From an uncultured archaeon A07HN63 (GTDB lineage Archaea; Halobacteriota; Halobacteria; Halobacteriales; Haloferacaceae): 13,716 nt of DNA. The first letter of the stretch is position 1. Each line of letters starts with the position of its first letter. The notes beneath the pieces are model-generated. The model was not told the origin of the DNA, searched no databases, and saw nothing but the letters and a program-made list of their open reading frames with translations. The stretch is taken from positions 23,837 to 37,552 of the forward strand of contig KI543203.1 in the NCBI GenBank assembly GCA_000496215.1. The letters are read 5' to 3'. Shown in pieces: positions 1 to 5,974 of this stretch. The translations under genes were made by a program, and so were the position numbers.

Positions 1-1082
1 GCCTCCTCGGTGTGGAGCCAGTCGGCGAATCGCTGCCACGCGTCGGCCATGAACTCCTGACTACCGACGTGAATATCCGAGATGAGCGCGGCCTGCACGT
101 GCCGGTCGGCTGTGTTCGGCCGGAACGTACGTGGAACGTCTGGGAAGTGAACCGCGTCGGCGAAGAGGATGCCGGAGTCGTCGGCGAGCGTTCCCTGCAC
201 CGCGATACACTCGTCGAGCAGGAGTTCGTCGACCAGTTCCGCGATGGGTTTGTCCTTCATCACGAGCGCGGGGAACGTGCCGGTGGTGTCCTCGAGTTCG
301 ATCAGCCAGTGGCCGCTGGCCGTCGAGCGGATGTCGTTGACGAGGCCGATCATCTCGGCGTCGCTGCCGCCCGGCATGTCGGCGATGGCCGACGCTGGGC
401 GGTGATTGACGCGGCCCTTGAGGAGCGTCGAGAGCCGTTCGTACCGGTCCCGGAACGTGGCGACGAACTGGCCGTACTCGCCGGTGCCGGTGCTCCGGCC
501 GGTGATGTCGCCGCTGATCTCCGCGGGCGTTGGGTCCCGTTCGGGGCCGTCGCCGGCTGTGGGCGTCGTCTCTGGACCGGGTTCTCGGTGTGTCGCAGGC
601 TCGGTGTCGGGGTCTCGCTGCGTCTCTCCCGTTATTTCAGCTGGAGATTCGTCTTTTGTCTGTGAGTTTTGGGTTGATTGCGTTGCAGTTGAAGAATCAG
701 CTTCAGTCGAAGTGGTAGTTGCAGTCGAAGTAGTAGTTGCAGTCGAAGTAGTTGATCCACTCGAAGCGTTTGTTTCAGTCGAAGCGGTCGATTCACTCGA
801 AGTGCTGGTTTCGGTCGAACTCGAGGGAGAAGGTTGGTCTGTAGCAGTGGAATCCGACGCCGACTGGACGACTGCGGGCTGATCGTCGGCGTCGGAATCG
901 AGACAGGCCCGGACCTCGTCGGCCGTGATCCGGAGAGTGTCGTCGTCAACCGTCGCAACGACGGTGTCGATTGCGGCGCCCGGGTCGGTTGCGCTGGCGA
1001 GCAGGGTCACCGCCTCGCGGTCGGCGTTGTAGCCGCGGCTGGCCAGTGCCTGCACGATCCGGGAGTGAGTCTCCGGTGGCAC
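1..1082 (-). CDS. polD1: DNA polymerase D/II small subunit DP1, partial (C-terminus beyond window)
   Basis: Small (exonuclease/processivity) subunit of the archaeal replicative DNA polymerase D. About 360 N-terminal residues are visible and the gene runs off the left edge. The order is a helical N-terminal region (1-62), a long Ser/Thr/Asp linker (about 63-215), an OB-fold-like region (about 245-330, with DAEMIGLVNDI), then the start of the calcineurin-like phosphodiesterase domain with SDIHVGS (335-341; D336 and H338 are the expected metal ligands). I chose GTG at 1082: it begins PPETHSRIVQALASRGYNA, the family-like N-terminus, and an AT-rich box lies about 27 nt upstream, fitting a leaderless transcript. 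An in-frame ATG at 1169 would add 29 unconvincing residues. The linker contains an 18-bp tandem repeat (704-830). The gene diverges from the signal peptidase gene, and the polymerase-peptidase-orc1 order is typical of haloarchaeal oriC1 loci. Identification is firm; the start is likely. Confidence 0.9.
   Translation of the reverse strand, partial: MPPETHSRIVQALASRGYNADREAVTLLASATDPGAAIDTVVATVDDDTLRITADEVRACLDSDADDQPAVVQSASDSTATDQPSPSSSTETSTSSESTASTETNASSGSTTSTATTTSTATTTSTEADSSTATQSTQNSQTKDESPAEITGETQRDPDTEPATHREPGPETTPTAGDGPERDPTPAEISGDITGRSTGTGEYGQFVATFRDRYERLSTLLKGRVNHRPASAIADMPGGSDAEMIGLVNDIRSTASGHWLIELEDTTGTFPALVMKDKPIAELVDELLLDECIAVQGTLADDSGILFADAVHFPDVPRTFRPNTADRHVQAALISDIHVGSQEFMADAWQRFADWLHTEE
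704..830 (-). repeat. 18-bp tandem repeat in the DP1 linker
   Basis: On the plus strand a CAGTCGAAG-like block recurs at 704, 722, 740, 758, 776, 794 and 812, an exact 18-bp period over seven units, some degenerate (CACTCGAAG, CGGTCGAAC). In the gene this encodes Thr/Ser-rich hexapeptides such as TSTATT, residues about 85-127. The codons (ACT, TCA, GAA) are more AT-rich than the rest of the gene. It looks like a coding minisatellite that lengthens a disordered linker in whole-codon steps. Confidence 0.8.
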
Positions 1083-1106
1083 GACCGGAGGGTGGGTAGC
1101 TCCGGG

Positions 1107-1113
1107 CAAAAAC
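1107..1113 (-). promoter_or_regulatory. TATA-like box for the DP1 gene
   Basis: The run GTTTTTG (minus strand) lies about 25-31 nt upstream of the GTG at 1082. That is the spacing of a haloarchaeal TATA box for a leaderless transcript, and it supports the GTG start over ATG 1169. Assigned by position and AT content only. Confidence 0.4.
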
Positions 1114-1202
1114 GTGCCGGGAGCACGGTGGCTGAAACAAGCCCAGACGGGGTCAGGTGAATCGAGCATGCGAGTGTGCGAGATGGCGGCGACGGGTCAG
1201 AA

Positions 1203-1210
1203 GCTTCAAA
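1203..1210 (+). promoter_or_regulatory. TATA-like box for the signal peptidase gene
   Basis: CTTCAAAC lies about 25-32 nt upstream of the ATG at 1235 in GC-rich surroundings. This fits a leaderless haloarchaeal promoter and supports that start over the in-frame ATG at 1157. No clear Shine-Dalgarno sequence precedes 1235. Confidence 0.35.
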
Positions 1211-1234
1211 CCCGGCGCAGATGAAGTGGCGATA

Positions 1235-2131
1235 ATGAGTTCCGAGGATCGTGAGTCGGGCGACGACGACCCGGATACCGGGTCCGCTTCGACTGACGGG
1301 ACGACGGATTCAACTGGAGATAATGGCTCGACCACAGATGAGGGGTCGACCGGAAACAACGAGGGGGCCGGGGAACGGACTGACGAGCACTCGCACGCTA
1401 CAGATAGCGAGAATTCCCCGGAGAAACCGCCGATGGCGACGGAGGCGAGTCAGGAAGACGAACCGTTCTGGAAGCAACTGCTGACCGCGAGCGACGGCCC
1501 ACTGCTGTTTGTGCGGGAGTTGCTGTTGAGCCTCAGCATCGTCGCTGTTATCGGAATCGTGCTGTTCGCGGTCAGCGGCGTCTGGCCGCCGATGGTCGCC
1601 GTTGAGAGCAACAGCATGGAACCCCATATCAGCAAGTACGATCTGGTGTTCGTGACCGAGACCGGGCGGTTCGCCCCGCCGGAGGCGAACCAGCAGGGGC
1701 TCGTGATGGGCGAAACAGGGAGTCGGAGCCACGAGTCATTCGGCCGCAGGGGAAGTGTGATCGTCTACGATGTCCCCGGAACCCGGGGATCGCCGATCAT
1801 CCATCGGGCGCGGTTCAGGGTCGAGCAGGGCGAAAACTGGTTCGACGAGGCGAATCCCGAGGCGATCAACGCCGAGAGCTGTGCCGAGCTGCGTCACTGT
1901 CCGGCGGAGTATGCGGGCTACGTTACCAAGGGTGACAACAACAAGCAGTACGATCAGGCCAACGGGATCGCGCCGATCGTCAAACCACAGTGGGTCGAAG
2001 GCGTCGCGCAGGCGCGAGTCCCGTATCTCGGCCGGCTGCGGTTGGCATTGCTCGGAACGGCGAGTACGGGGCTACAGCCCTCAGTAGGGGTCGGACCAGC
2101 GATCCATGGTTCGGCGGGCGTAGCGGGCTGA
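1235..2131 (+). CDS. sec11: signal peptidase I (Sec11/S26B type)
   Basis: Membrane protease that removes signal peptides from secreted preproteins. The 298-residue protein has a disordered acidic N-terminus (1-75), one hydrophobic membrane segment (about 90-116), then the catalytic domain. The SNSMEP motif places the nucleophile at S127; SPIIHR gives H190 in place of the bacterial lysine, marking the archaeal/ER S26B type; YVTKGDNN supplies acidic residue D234, with D240 following. I chose ATG 1235, not 1157, because it begins a typical acidic MSSEDRESGDDD sequence and has a suitably placed AT-rich box. The C-terminus after PYLGRLRLALLG is a short, low-complexity tail. The gene ends 26 bp before the converging orc1 stop. 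Its link to replication is positional; the same neighbour is familiar at oriC1 of other haloarchaea. Confidence 0.88.
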   Translation: MSSEDRESGDDDPDTGSASTDGTTDSTGDNGSTTDEGSTGNNEGAGERTDEHSHATDSENSPEKPPMATEASQEDEPFWKQLLTASDGPLLFVRELLLSLSIVAVIGIVLFAVSGVWPPMVAVESNSMEPHISKYDLVFVTETGRFAPPEANQQGLVMGETGSRSHESFGRRGSVIVYDVPGTRGSPIIHRARFRVEQGENWFDEANPEAINAESCAELRHCPAEYAGYVTKGDNNKQYDQANGIAPIVKPQWVEGVAQARVPYLGRLRLALLGTASTGLQPSVGVGPAIHGSAGVAG

Positions 2132-2157
2132 CTCAGGTCGGGAAACCCAGCGGCGGG

Positions 2158-4131
2158 TTAGGTACTGTCGAAGCGGGACTGGACGAAGGGCTGGACATCG
2201 TCGATATCACCGAGGCGTGAATCCGAGAGGAGGACGGCCTCCGTCTCTTCGAGTGGAACCGAGAGGCTCATCTCTTTTGTCCGGCCGTAGCGGCCTTTCG
2301 AGACGACGACGGCGTTGACAATCCCGAGCATGTCGAGTTCGCTGATGAGGTCGGTCACGCGGCGCTGCGTGAGCACGTCGGCATCGATCTCCTCACAGAG
2401 GTTCTTGTAGATGTTGAACACCTCGCCGGTGTTGATGTTCTCGACGCCGTTCTGCTCCAAGAGGATGATCGAGTAGAGGACGATCTTGCTCTGGGTCGGC
2501 AGGGTCCGGACGACCTCGACGACGCGGTCGAGTTCGATCTTGTCCTGGGCCTTGCGGACGTGTTCCTCCTCGACGTCATCGGCCTGGCCGCGCTCGGCGA
2601 GTTCGCCGGCCGTCCGAAGCAGGTCGAGCGCGCGCCGGGCGTCGCCGTGTTCCTGTGCGGCGAAGGCCGAACACAGCGGGATCACGTCGTCGGTGAGCGA
2701 GTCGGGTTTGAACGCGGTCTGGGCACGATGCTGGAGGATATCACCGAGCTGGGTCGCATCGTACGGCGGGAAAACGATCTCCTCCTCGCCGAGCGAGGAT
2801 TTGACCCGTGGATCGAGGAAGTCGGTAAACTTGAGATCGTTCGAGATACCCATAATCGAGATACGGGAGTTCTCCAGCTCGTTGTTCATCCGCGAGAGGT
2901 TGTAGAGGGTGTCGTCGCCGCTCTTCTCGACGAGTTTGTCGATCTCGTCGAGCATGATGACAGCCACGCGCTCGTTGTAGTCGACGGCGTCGAAGAAGCT
3001 GTTGTAGACGCGGTCGGTCGGCCATCCGGTCATCGGCACCGTCTCCATCTCCTCGGCGTCCGCGCGGAGTGATTCGATCCGTTCCTCGACGGCCTCGACG
3101 GAGTCGTACGCCTCGTTGGCAATCGGGAGGGTACCTTCCGGGGCGTCCTCGCCGTCGGATTCTGCGTCGGGAATGCTCACGACCGTCTCATCGCCGGTGG
3201 TGACGTGAGAGCCGTCGGCTTCCGCCGAATCGATGGCGTCGGTTAGCTCGATGTGATCCGTCGAGTCGGTCGTCGACGTGTCACTTGGGGTGTCGGCTGG
3301 ACCATCGGTGGAATCGGTCTCGCCGGCGAGTTCGTCACGGACCGTCTCGAGCGCCTCGATCCGTGACTCGATCAGGGCCTGATTCTTCTCGATGAACTTG
3401 TTGGCGAGCTGCGCAAGGACGCGGTACTGCGTGTCGGTGACCTCGCAGTTGATGTACTCCACCTCGCACGGAACATCGTACTTCTGTGATGTGGATTCCA
3501 GCTCGTTGCTGACGTACTTCGCGCTCGCGGTCTTGCCGGTTCCGGTTTTCCCGTAGATCAGGATATTCGACGGGGTGTCACCGCGGAGCGCGGAGACGAG
3601 AACCGTCGCCATCTGGTTGATCTGGTCGTTACGGTGTGGAAGCTCACCGGGCGTGTAGGACGGACGAAGAACCTCCTTCTTCTCGAAGATCGGTTCCCCC
3701 GACAGCAGGTCGTCGAACAGCCCCTCGCTGTCCTCGTCGTCCGCATCGAGAACGTTATCCATATCCAGATCAGCGGCGGCCGTCGAGCGGTCGCGGCTCG
3801 AATCTGTCGACTGGTCCGTCTGTGGGATATTTATCGGGACATCGGTCTGGAGGCCGTCGTTATCACCGGTCCGGAGCTCGTCTTCCTTGTCGTCACCAGT
3901 CTGGAAGCCGTCGTCGTCACCAGTCTGGGACTCGTCGTCATCGCCGTCTCCGTTGGTGGAATAGGGTTCGTCGTCGGCCGTGCTGCTGTCGTCGGTCGTG
4001 TCGTTTTCGGGGTCGTCGGTGTCGGCGGCGTTGGTGTCGGTGGTTGGGTCGGATGACTCCGAACCTGCTGGTGCCGACGCCGCAGTGTCATCAGTGGACT
4101 CCCCGTCCGTCTCGGTATGATCCTCTGTCAT
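2158..4131 (-). CDS. orc1: Orc1/Cdc6 replication initiator (oriC1 type)
   Basis: AAA+ ATPase that binds ORBs and opens the adjacent origin. Of 657 residues, 1-136 form a disordered acidic extension with repeated QTGDD-like units. The conserved region begins at GLFDDLLSGEPIFEKKEVLRP. Walker A GKTGTGKT is 194-201, Walker B DEID 395-398, sensor 1 near N431 (GISND), sensor 2 GDARRALDLLR from 496, and the C-terminal winged helix about 545-626. Walker A and B are about 200 residues apart because a long segment (about 250-365) interrupts the ATPase domain; its 268-340 part is acidic Ser/Thr/Asp sequence of very different composition. I chose ATG 4131 (MTEDHTE). The upstream in-frame ATG at 4191 would translate an ORB and gives a Trp/Cys-rich, non-acidic sequence. 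The ORB at 4135-4152 sits directly before the start, suggesting autoregulation (inference). Identity is very secure. Confidence 0.97.
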   Translation of the reverse strand: MTEDHTETDGESTDDTAASAPAGSESSDPTTDTNAADTDDPENDTTDDSSTADDEPYSTNGDGDDDESQTGDDDGFQTGDDKEDELRTGDNDGLQTDVPINIPQTDQSTDSSRDRSTAAADLDMDNVLDADDEDSEGLFDDLLSGEPIFEKKEVLRPSYTPGELPHRNDQINQMATVLVSALRGDTPSNILIYGKTGTGKTASAKYVSNELESTSQKYDVPCEVEYINCEVTDTQYRVLAQLANKFIEKNQALIESRIEALETVRDELAGETDSTDGPADTPSDTSTTDSTDHIELTDAIDSAEADGSHVTTGDETVVSIPDAESDGEDAPEGTLPIANEAYDSVEAVEERIESLRADAEEMETVPMTGWPTDRVYNSFFDAVDYNERVAVIMLDEIDKLVEKSGDDTLYNLSRMNNELENSRISIMGISNDLKFTDFLDPRVKSSLGEEEIVFPPYDATQLGDILQHRAQTAFKPDSLTDDVIPLCSAFAAQEHGDARRALDLLRTAGELAERGQADDVEEEHVRKAQDKIELDRVVEVVRTLPTQSKIVLYSIILLEQNGVENINTGEVFNIYKNLCEEIDADVLTQRRVTDLISELDMLGIVNAVVVSKGRYGRTKEMSLSVPLEETEAVLLSDSRLGDIDDVQPFVQSRFDST

Positions 4132-4134
4132 GCT

Positions 4135-4152
4135 CCCCCGTTTCACGTGGAA
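4135..4152 (-). promoter_or_regulatory. ORB at the orc1 start codon
   Basis: On the minus strand this reads TTCCACGTGAAAC followed directly by GGGGG, matching the haloarchaeal ORB pattern (TTCCA, three variable bases, GAAAC, G-string). The G-string ends three bases before the orc1 ATG at 4131. Orc1 bound here would cover the start site of its own gene. The match is visible; binding and autoregulation are inferred. Confidence 0.8.
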
Positions 4153-4160
4153 TAGCCAAC

Positions 4161-4167
4161 AGATACC
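4161..4167 (-). promoter_or_regulatory. possible TATA box for orc1
   Basis: The minus-strand GGTATCT lies about 30-36 nt before the orc1 ATG, with the ORB between it and the gene. An alternative AT-rich box, GGCTATTCC, overlaps the edge of the ORB at 4150-4158. Either arrangement places the ORB within the core promoter. The exact box is uncertain. Confidence 0.3.
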
Positions 4168-4237
4168 GTTACAGCCCAGCCAAGAGACCACGCAACGGCC
4201 GGTCTAGTGTGCTGGGGGTAGCTGGCGTATCCGTAAT

Positions 4238-4258
4238 AGTGCAGGCGAAACAGAGGGA
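4238..4258 (+). promoter_or_regulatory. degenerate ORB-like element
   Basis: The sequence GCAGGCGAAACAGAGGG (from 4241) shares CGAAACAGAGGG exactly with the strong ORB at 4785-4811, in opposite orientation, plus CAG upstream. It lacks the full TTCCA half. It may be a weak Orc1 site or a decayed ORB. Confidence 0.5.
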
Positions 4259-4259
4259 T

Positions 4260-4780
4260 AGGTAGTACAAAAACGTTCTCACTCTGGTTCGTCCGAGGTT
4301 CGTGTCTCGTATCAGCCTCATGATTCGGGTGATACGAGTCATGATTCGAGCGGGTCGGTGCGTGTAGATTCATTGACCGCGTGGTATGGGTTCTGGCCGC
4401 GAGATACACGTTTGGTTGCGAGATGCACACGTCAGAAACTCACAGCTACCGTGGAGTAGACGACCGATTGATATCTGCGTAATGAGGTAATCGAGAGGTG
4501 ATCTGCTACGGTAATAATAAAACACACCGAAGGCGGAGAGATAGACGGTGAGTAGGATACCACAACCAATCGACAGGCATCTCGGTGGGTGGTAGTATCA
4601 GTTGGTGAACGACAGAACGAGTTAGCATCTTCCGACATCACTCACCGTCGGTTGCCGTCACTATCGGTTGGGTCGACGATACCAGGCAGTGAGGGATCGA
4701 ACGGGTCAGTCGAGAGAGAAGTCCCGGGAGTGATCACGGTGGTTTGACGAGTGGGAGACCCGAGATCAGAACCACGGGAG
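4260..4780. other. non-coding left flank of the origin with short repeats
   Basis: No credible gene. A 9-bp inverted repeat (CTCGTATCA at 4306-4314, TGATACGAG at 4330-4338) surrounds one copy of TCATGATTCG; the second copy lies 21 bp on (4318-4327 and 4339-4348). GCGAGAT recurs at 4399 and 4418, each followed by a CAC block. A 10-bp inverted pair, GACGGTGAGT and ACTCACCGTC, lies at 4544-4553 and 4640-4649. The sequence is less GC-rich than the flanking genes. These could be protein-binding sites; no function is known to me. Confidence 0.6.
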
Positions 4781-4784
4781 GATA

Positions 4785-4811
4785 CCCCCACCCCTCTGTT
4801 TCGACTGGAAC
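4785..4811 (-). promoter_or_regulatory. strong ORB, left of the unwinding region
   Basis: On the minus strand the core is GTTCCAGTCGAAACAGAGGGG, extended by a further T and five Gs. Core, variable triplet and G-string are all present. Its partner at 4994-5021 is in the opposite orientation, so the two G-strings point outward from the AT-rich region. Confidence 0.88.
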
Positions 4812-4830
4812 ACACACGAACACCATCCCA

Positions 4831-4991
4831 CCACCACACAGAAATATTCGTTTAGGTCGTTTTTGATATTAATACAAACACTAGACAACGTAAATTCATC
4901 TGTTAGCTCTGTTCTACGGATATTGTTTATGAGAATAGGTAATAAAGATTGTGGAGATAATAACCCGGGGAGGGTGGGGGAGGTGTGGTGG
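4831..4991. repeat. inverted repeat bracketing the AT-rich origin core
   Basis: CCACCACAC at 4831-4839 is the exact reverse complement of GTGTGGTGG at 4983-4991. The arms lie just inside the two inverted strong ORBs, extending their two-fold symmetry. The plus strand is C/A-rich left of the core and G/T-rich right of it. Confidence 0.65.
4840..4964. other. AT-rich DNA unwinding element
   Basis: About 125 bp of AT-rich sequence (for example TTTTTGATATTAATAC near 4860 and TAATAAAGATT near 4940) in an otherwise GC-rich window. It lies between the two strong inverted ORBs, where a haloarchaeal origin is expected to melt. No reading frame in it is plausible. Confidence 0.8.
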
Positions 4992-4993
4992 AC

Positions 4994-5021
4994 GTTCCAC
5001 CCGAAACAAAGGGGATGGGGG
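4994..5021 (+). promoter_or_regulatory. strong ORB, right of the unwinding region
   Basis: The core GTTCCACCCGAAACAAAGG is followed by an extended G-string (GGGGATGGGGG at 5011-5021). It matches the left ORB at nearly every core position, including the second G-run, and is inverted relative to it. With the G-runs at 4967-4980 the plus strand has five tracts of three or more Gs, which could in principle form a quadruplex. Confidence 0.9.
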
Positions 5022-5201
5022 CGGTGGTGTAGCTCCTTCATCAATCACCCATCCGTCTCACCTCTGGCCGACTCACCCGACACGGATCGGCACTCAGTCG
5101 CGGTTCAATCCGTCCGTCCGCCGTTGTTCAATATCCCCGTATTTACCGTTGTACCACCGTTCAGTCGCCGAATTTTCCACGCTGGTCGGATTGACGCAGT
5201 G

Positions 5202-5207
5202 TTTAAG
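5202..5207 (+). promoter_or_regulatory. TATA-like box for oapABC
   Basis: TTTAAG is the best TATA-like hexamer before oapA. Transcription would begin near 5230, leaving a short leader of about 40 nt that contains the ORB-like element at 5240-5258 and purine-rich GGAGG and GGGAG stretches able to act as ribosome binding sites. Position-based prediction. Confidence 0.4.
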
Positions 5208-5239
5208 TGCTCCCGGAGTGCAAGGTTGCTGCATACGCT

Positions 5240-5258
5240 CTTCCGTGTGAAACGGAGG
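5240..5258 (+). promoter_or_regulatory. ORB-like element at the oapA start
   Basis: CTTCCGTGTGAAACGGAGG keeps the TTCC and TGAAACG parts of the ORB and has a short G-string. It resembles the element at the orc1 start, which shares GTGAAACGG. It ends 14 nt before the oapA ATG at 5273. The GGAGG part could also serve as a Shine-Dalgarno sequence, so regulatory and translational roles may overlap. Confidence 0.6.
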
Positions 5259-5272
5259 TGCGGGAGTTCAGG

Positions 5273-5914
5273 ATGGGTCTGCTCACAAATCTCAAGGACA
5301 GTGTCTCGCGGGTCACCGACCGGCTGTTCGCCTCCGAGGATCCCAAGCGGATCGGGATCTATGGACCACCGAACGCCGGGAAGACGACACTCGCGAATCG
5401 TATCGCCCGTGATTGGACTGGTGACGCCATCGGGCCCGAAAGCCACGTTCCACACGAAACACGCCGTGCTCGCCGGAAGGAGGGTGTCGATATCGAACGC
5501 AATGGGCAGTCGGTCACCATCGACATCGTCGATACGCCGGGGGTCGCCACCAAGGTCGACTACAAGGAGTTTCTCGACCACGATATCGAGAAAGACGACG
5601 CGATCCGCCGCTCCCGGGAGGCGACCGAAGGTGTCGCCGAGGCCATGCACTGGCTCCGGGAAGACGTCGACGGCGTTATCTACGTCCTCGATTCGACAAC
5701 CGATCCATTCACGCAGGTGAACACGATGCTCATCGGGATCATCGAGAGCCGTGACCTCCCGGTCCTTATCTTCGCCAACAAGATCGATCTCGATCAGGCC
5801 GACATCGACCGCGTCGCCGACGCCTTCCCGGAGCACGAAACGGTACCGCTCTCCGCCCTCGAGGGCGACAACATGGACGAAGTGTACGACAAGATCGCGG
5901 AGTACTTCGCATAA
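5273..5914 (+). CDS. oapA: origin-associated Era-like GTPase OapA
   Basis: Small cytoplasmic GTP-binding protein of 213 residues. G1 is GPPNAGKTT at 31-39, G3 DTPG at 87-90, G4 NKID at 169-172, and G5 SAL near 194-196. The conserved HETRRARRKEGV stretch (61-72) lies in the switch I/G2 area. There is no membrane segment or KH domain, unlike bacterial Era, so the resemblance is limited to the GTPase domain. It is the first gene of a three-gene unit reading away from the origin; its TAA overlaps an ATG (TAATG) at the original oapB start. The biochemical role is unknown; association with oriC1 is conserved in haloarchaea. The ATG at 5273 follows a purine-rich leader; an earlier in-frame ATG (5207) would translate the ORB-like element. 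Confidence 0.92.
   Translation: MGLLTNLKDSVSRVTDRLFASEDPKRIGIYGPPNAGKTTLANRIARDWTGDAIGPESHVPHETRRARRKEGVDIERNGQSVTIDIVDTPGVATKVDYKEFLDHDIEKDDAIRRSREATEGVAEAMHWLREDVDGVIYVLDSTTDPFTQVNTMLIGIIESRDLPVLIFANKIDLDQADIDRVADAFPEHETVPLSALEGDNMDEVYDKIAEYFA
5446..5460 (+). promoter_or_regulatory. ORB-core match inside oapA
   Basis: GTTCCACACGAAAC (5447-5460) differs at one base from the same stretch of the strong ORB at 4994. It encodes VPHET within oapA and is not followed by a G-string. It may be chance codon use or an additional weak Orc1 site. Confidence 0.35.
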
Positions 5915-5974
5915 TGCCTGAAGCAACACCCTCTGACTCCGCCGGAGTCACAAAACGGCGTCCAGATCGACCTC
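5914..5974 (+). other. apparent out-of-frame N-terminus of oapB
   Basis: The ATG at 5914 overlaps the oapA stop (TAATG) and reads MPEATPSDSAGVTK, a plausible haloarchaeal N-terminus. From about 5957 the conserved-looking GVQIDLVSG is in the next frame. A +1 change within CACAAAACGG (5949-5958) would join the two as MPEATPSDSAGVTNGVQIDLVSG. Without it, the 5914 frame runs on as Arg/Pro-rich sequence to 6525. The join could be a sequencing indel, a true mutation, or recoding; the sequence alone cannot decide. Confidence 0.55.

Larger units (their letters stand above)
4132..5272. other. oriC1: chromosomal replication origin (oriC1-like)
   Basis: A non-coding interval of 1141 bp between the divergent orc1 and oapA genes. 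It holds at least four ORB-like elements, an AT-rich unwinding region bracketed by the two best ORBs in inverted orientation, and several other short repeats. The oriC1-type Orc1 on one side and oapABC on the other are the known context of the principal haloarchaeal origin. Open frames in this interval encode His/Arg/Cys-rich sequences unlike haloarchaeal proteins. Function is inferred from motifs and context. Confidence 0.9.

Noticed and set aside
12..958. Long open frames on both strands over the left end, including Val/Glu-rich and Arg/Leu-rich proteins
   Set aside because: They are shadows of the partial DP1 gene, whose own frame on the minus strand shows the OB-fold and SDIHVGS motifs.
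1083..1169. ATG at 1169 as the DP1 start
   Set aside because: The extra 29 residues show no family resemblance, while a promoter box and the conserved N-terminus support GTG 1082.
1706..1725. GCGAAACAGGG in the signal peptidase gene as an ORB
   Set aside because: It lacks the TTCCA half and a full G-string, and is inside a coding region away from the origin.
4143..4430. 95-residue frame on the minus strand upstream of orc1
   Set aside because: The product is His/Arg/Thr-rich, not acidic, overlaps ORBs and repeats, and lies in the origin.
4863..5929. Long frames on both strands across the origin edge and oapA
   Set aside because: Basic or Ser/Arg-rich translations opposite or offset to the clear GTPase frame; shadow frames.
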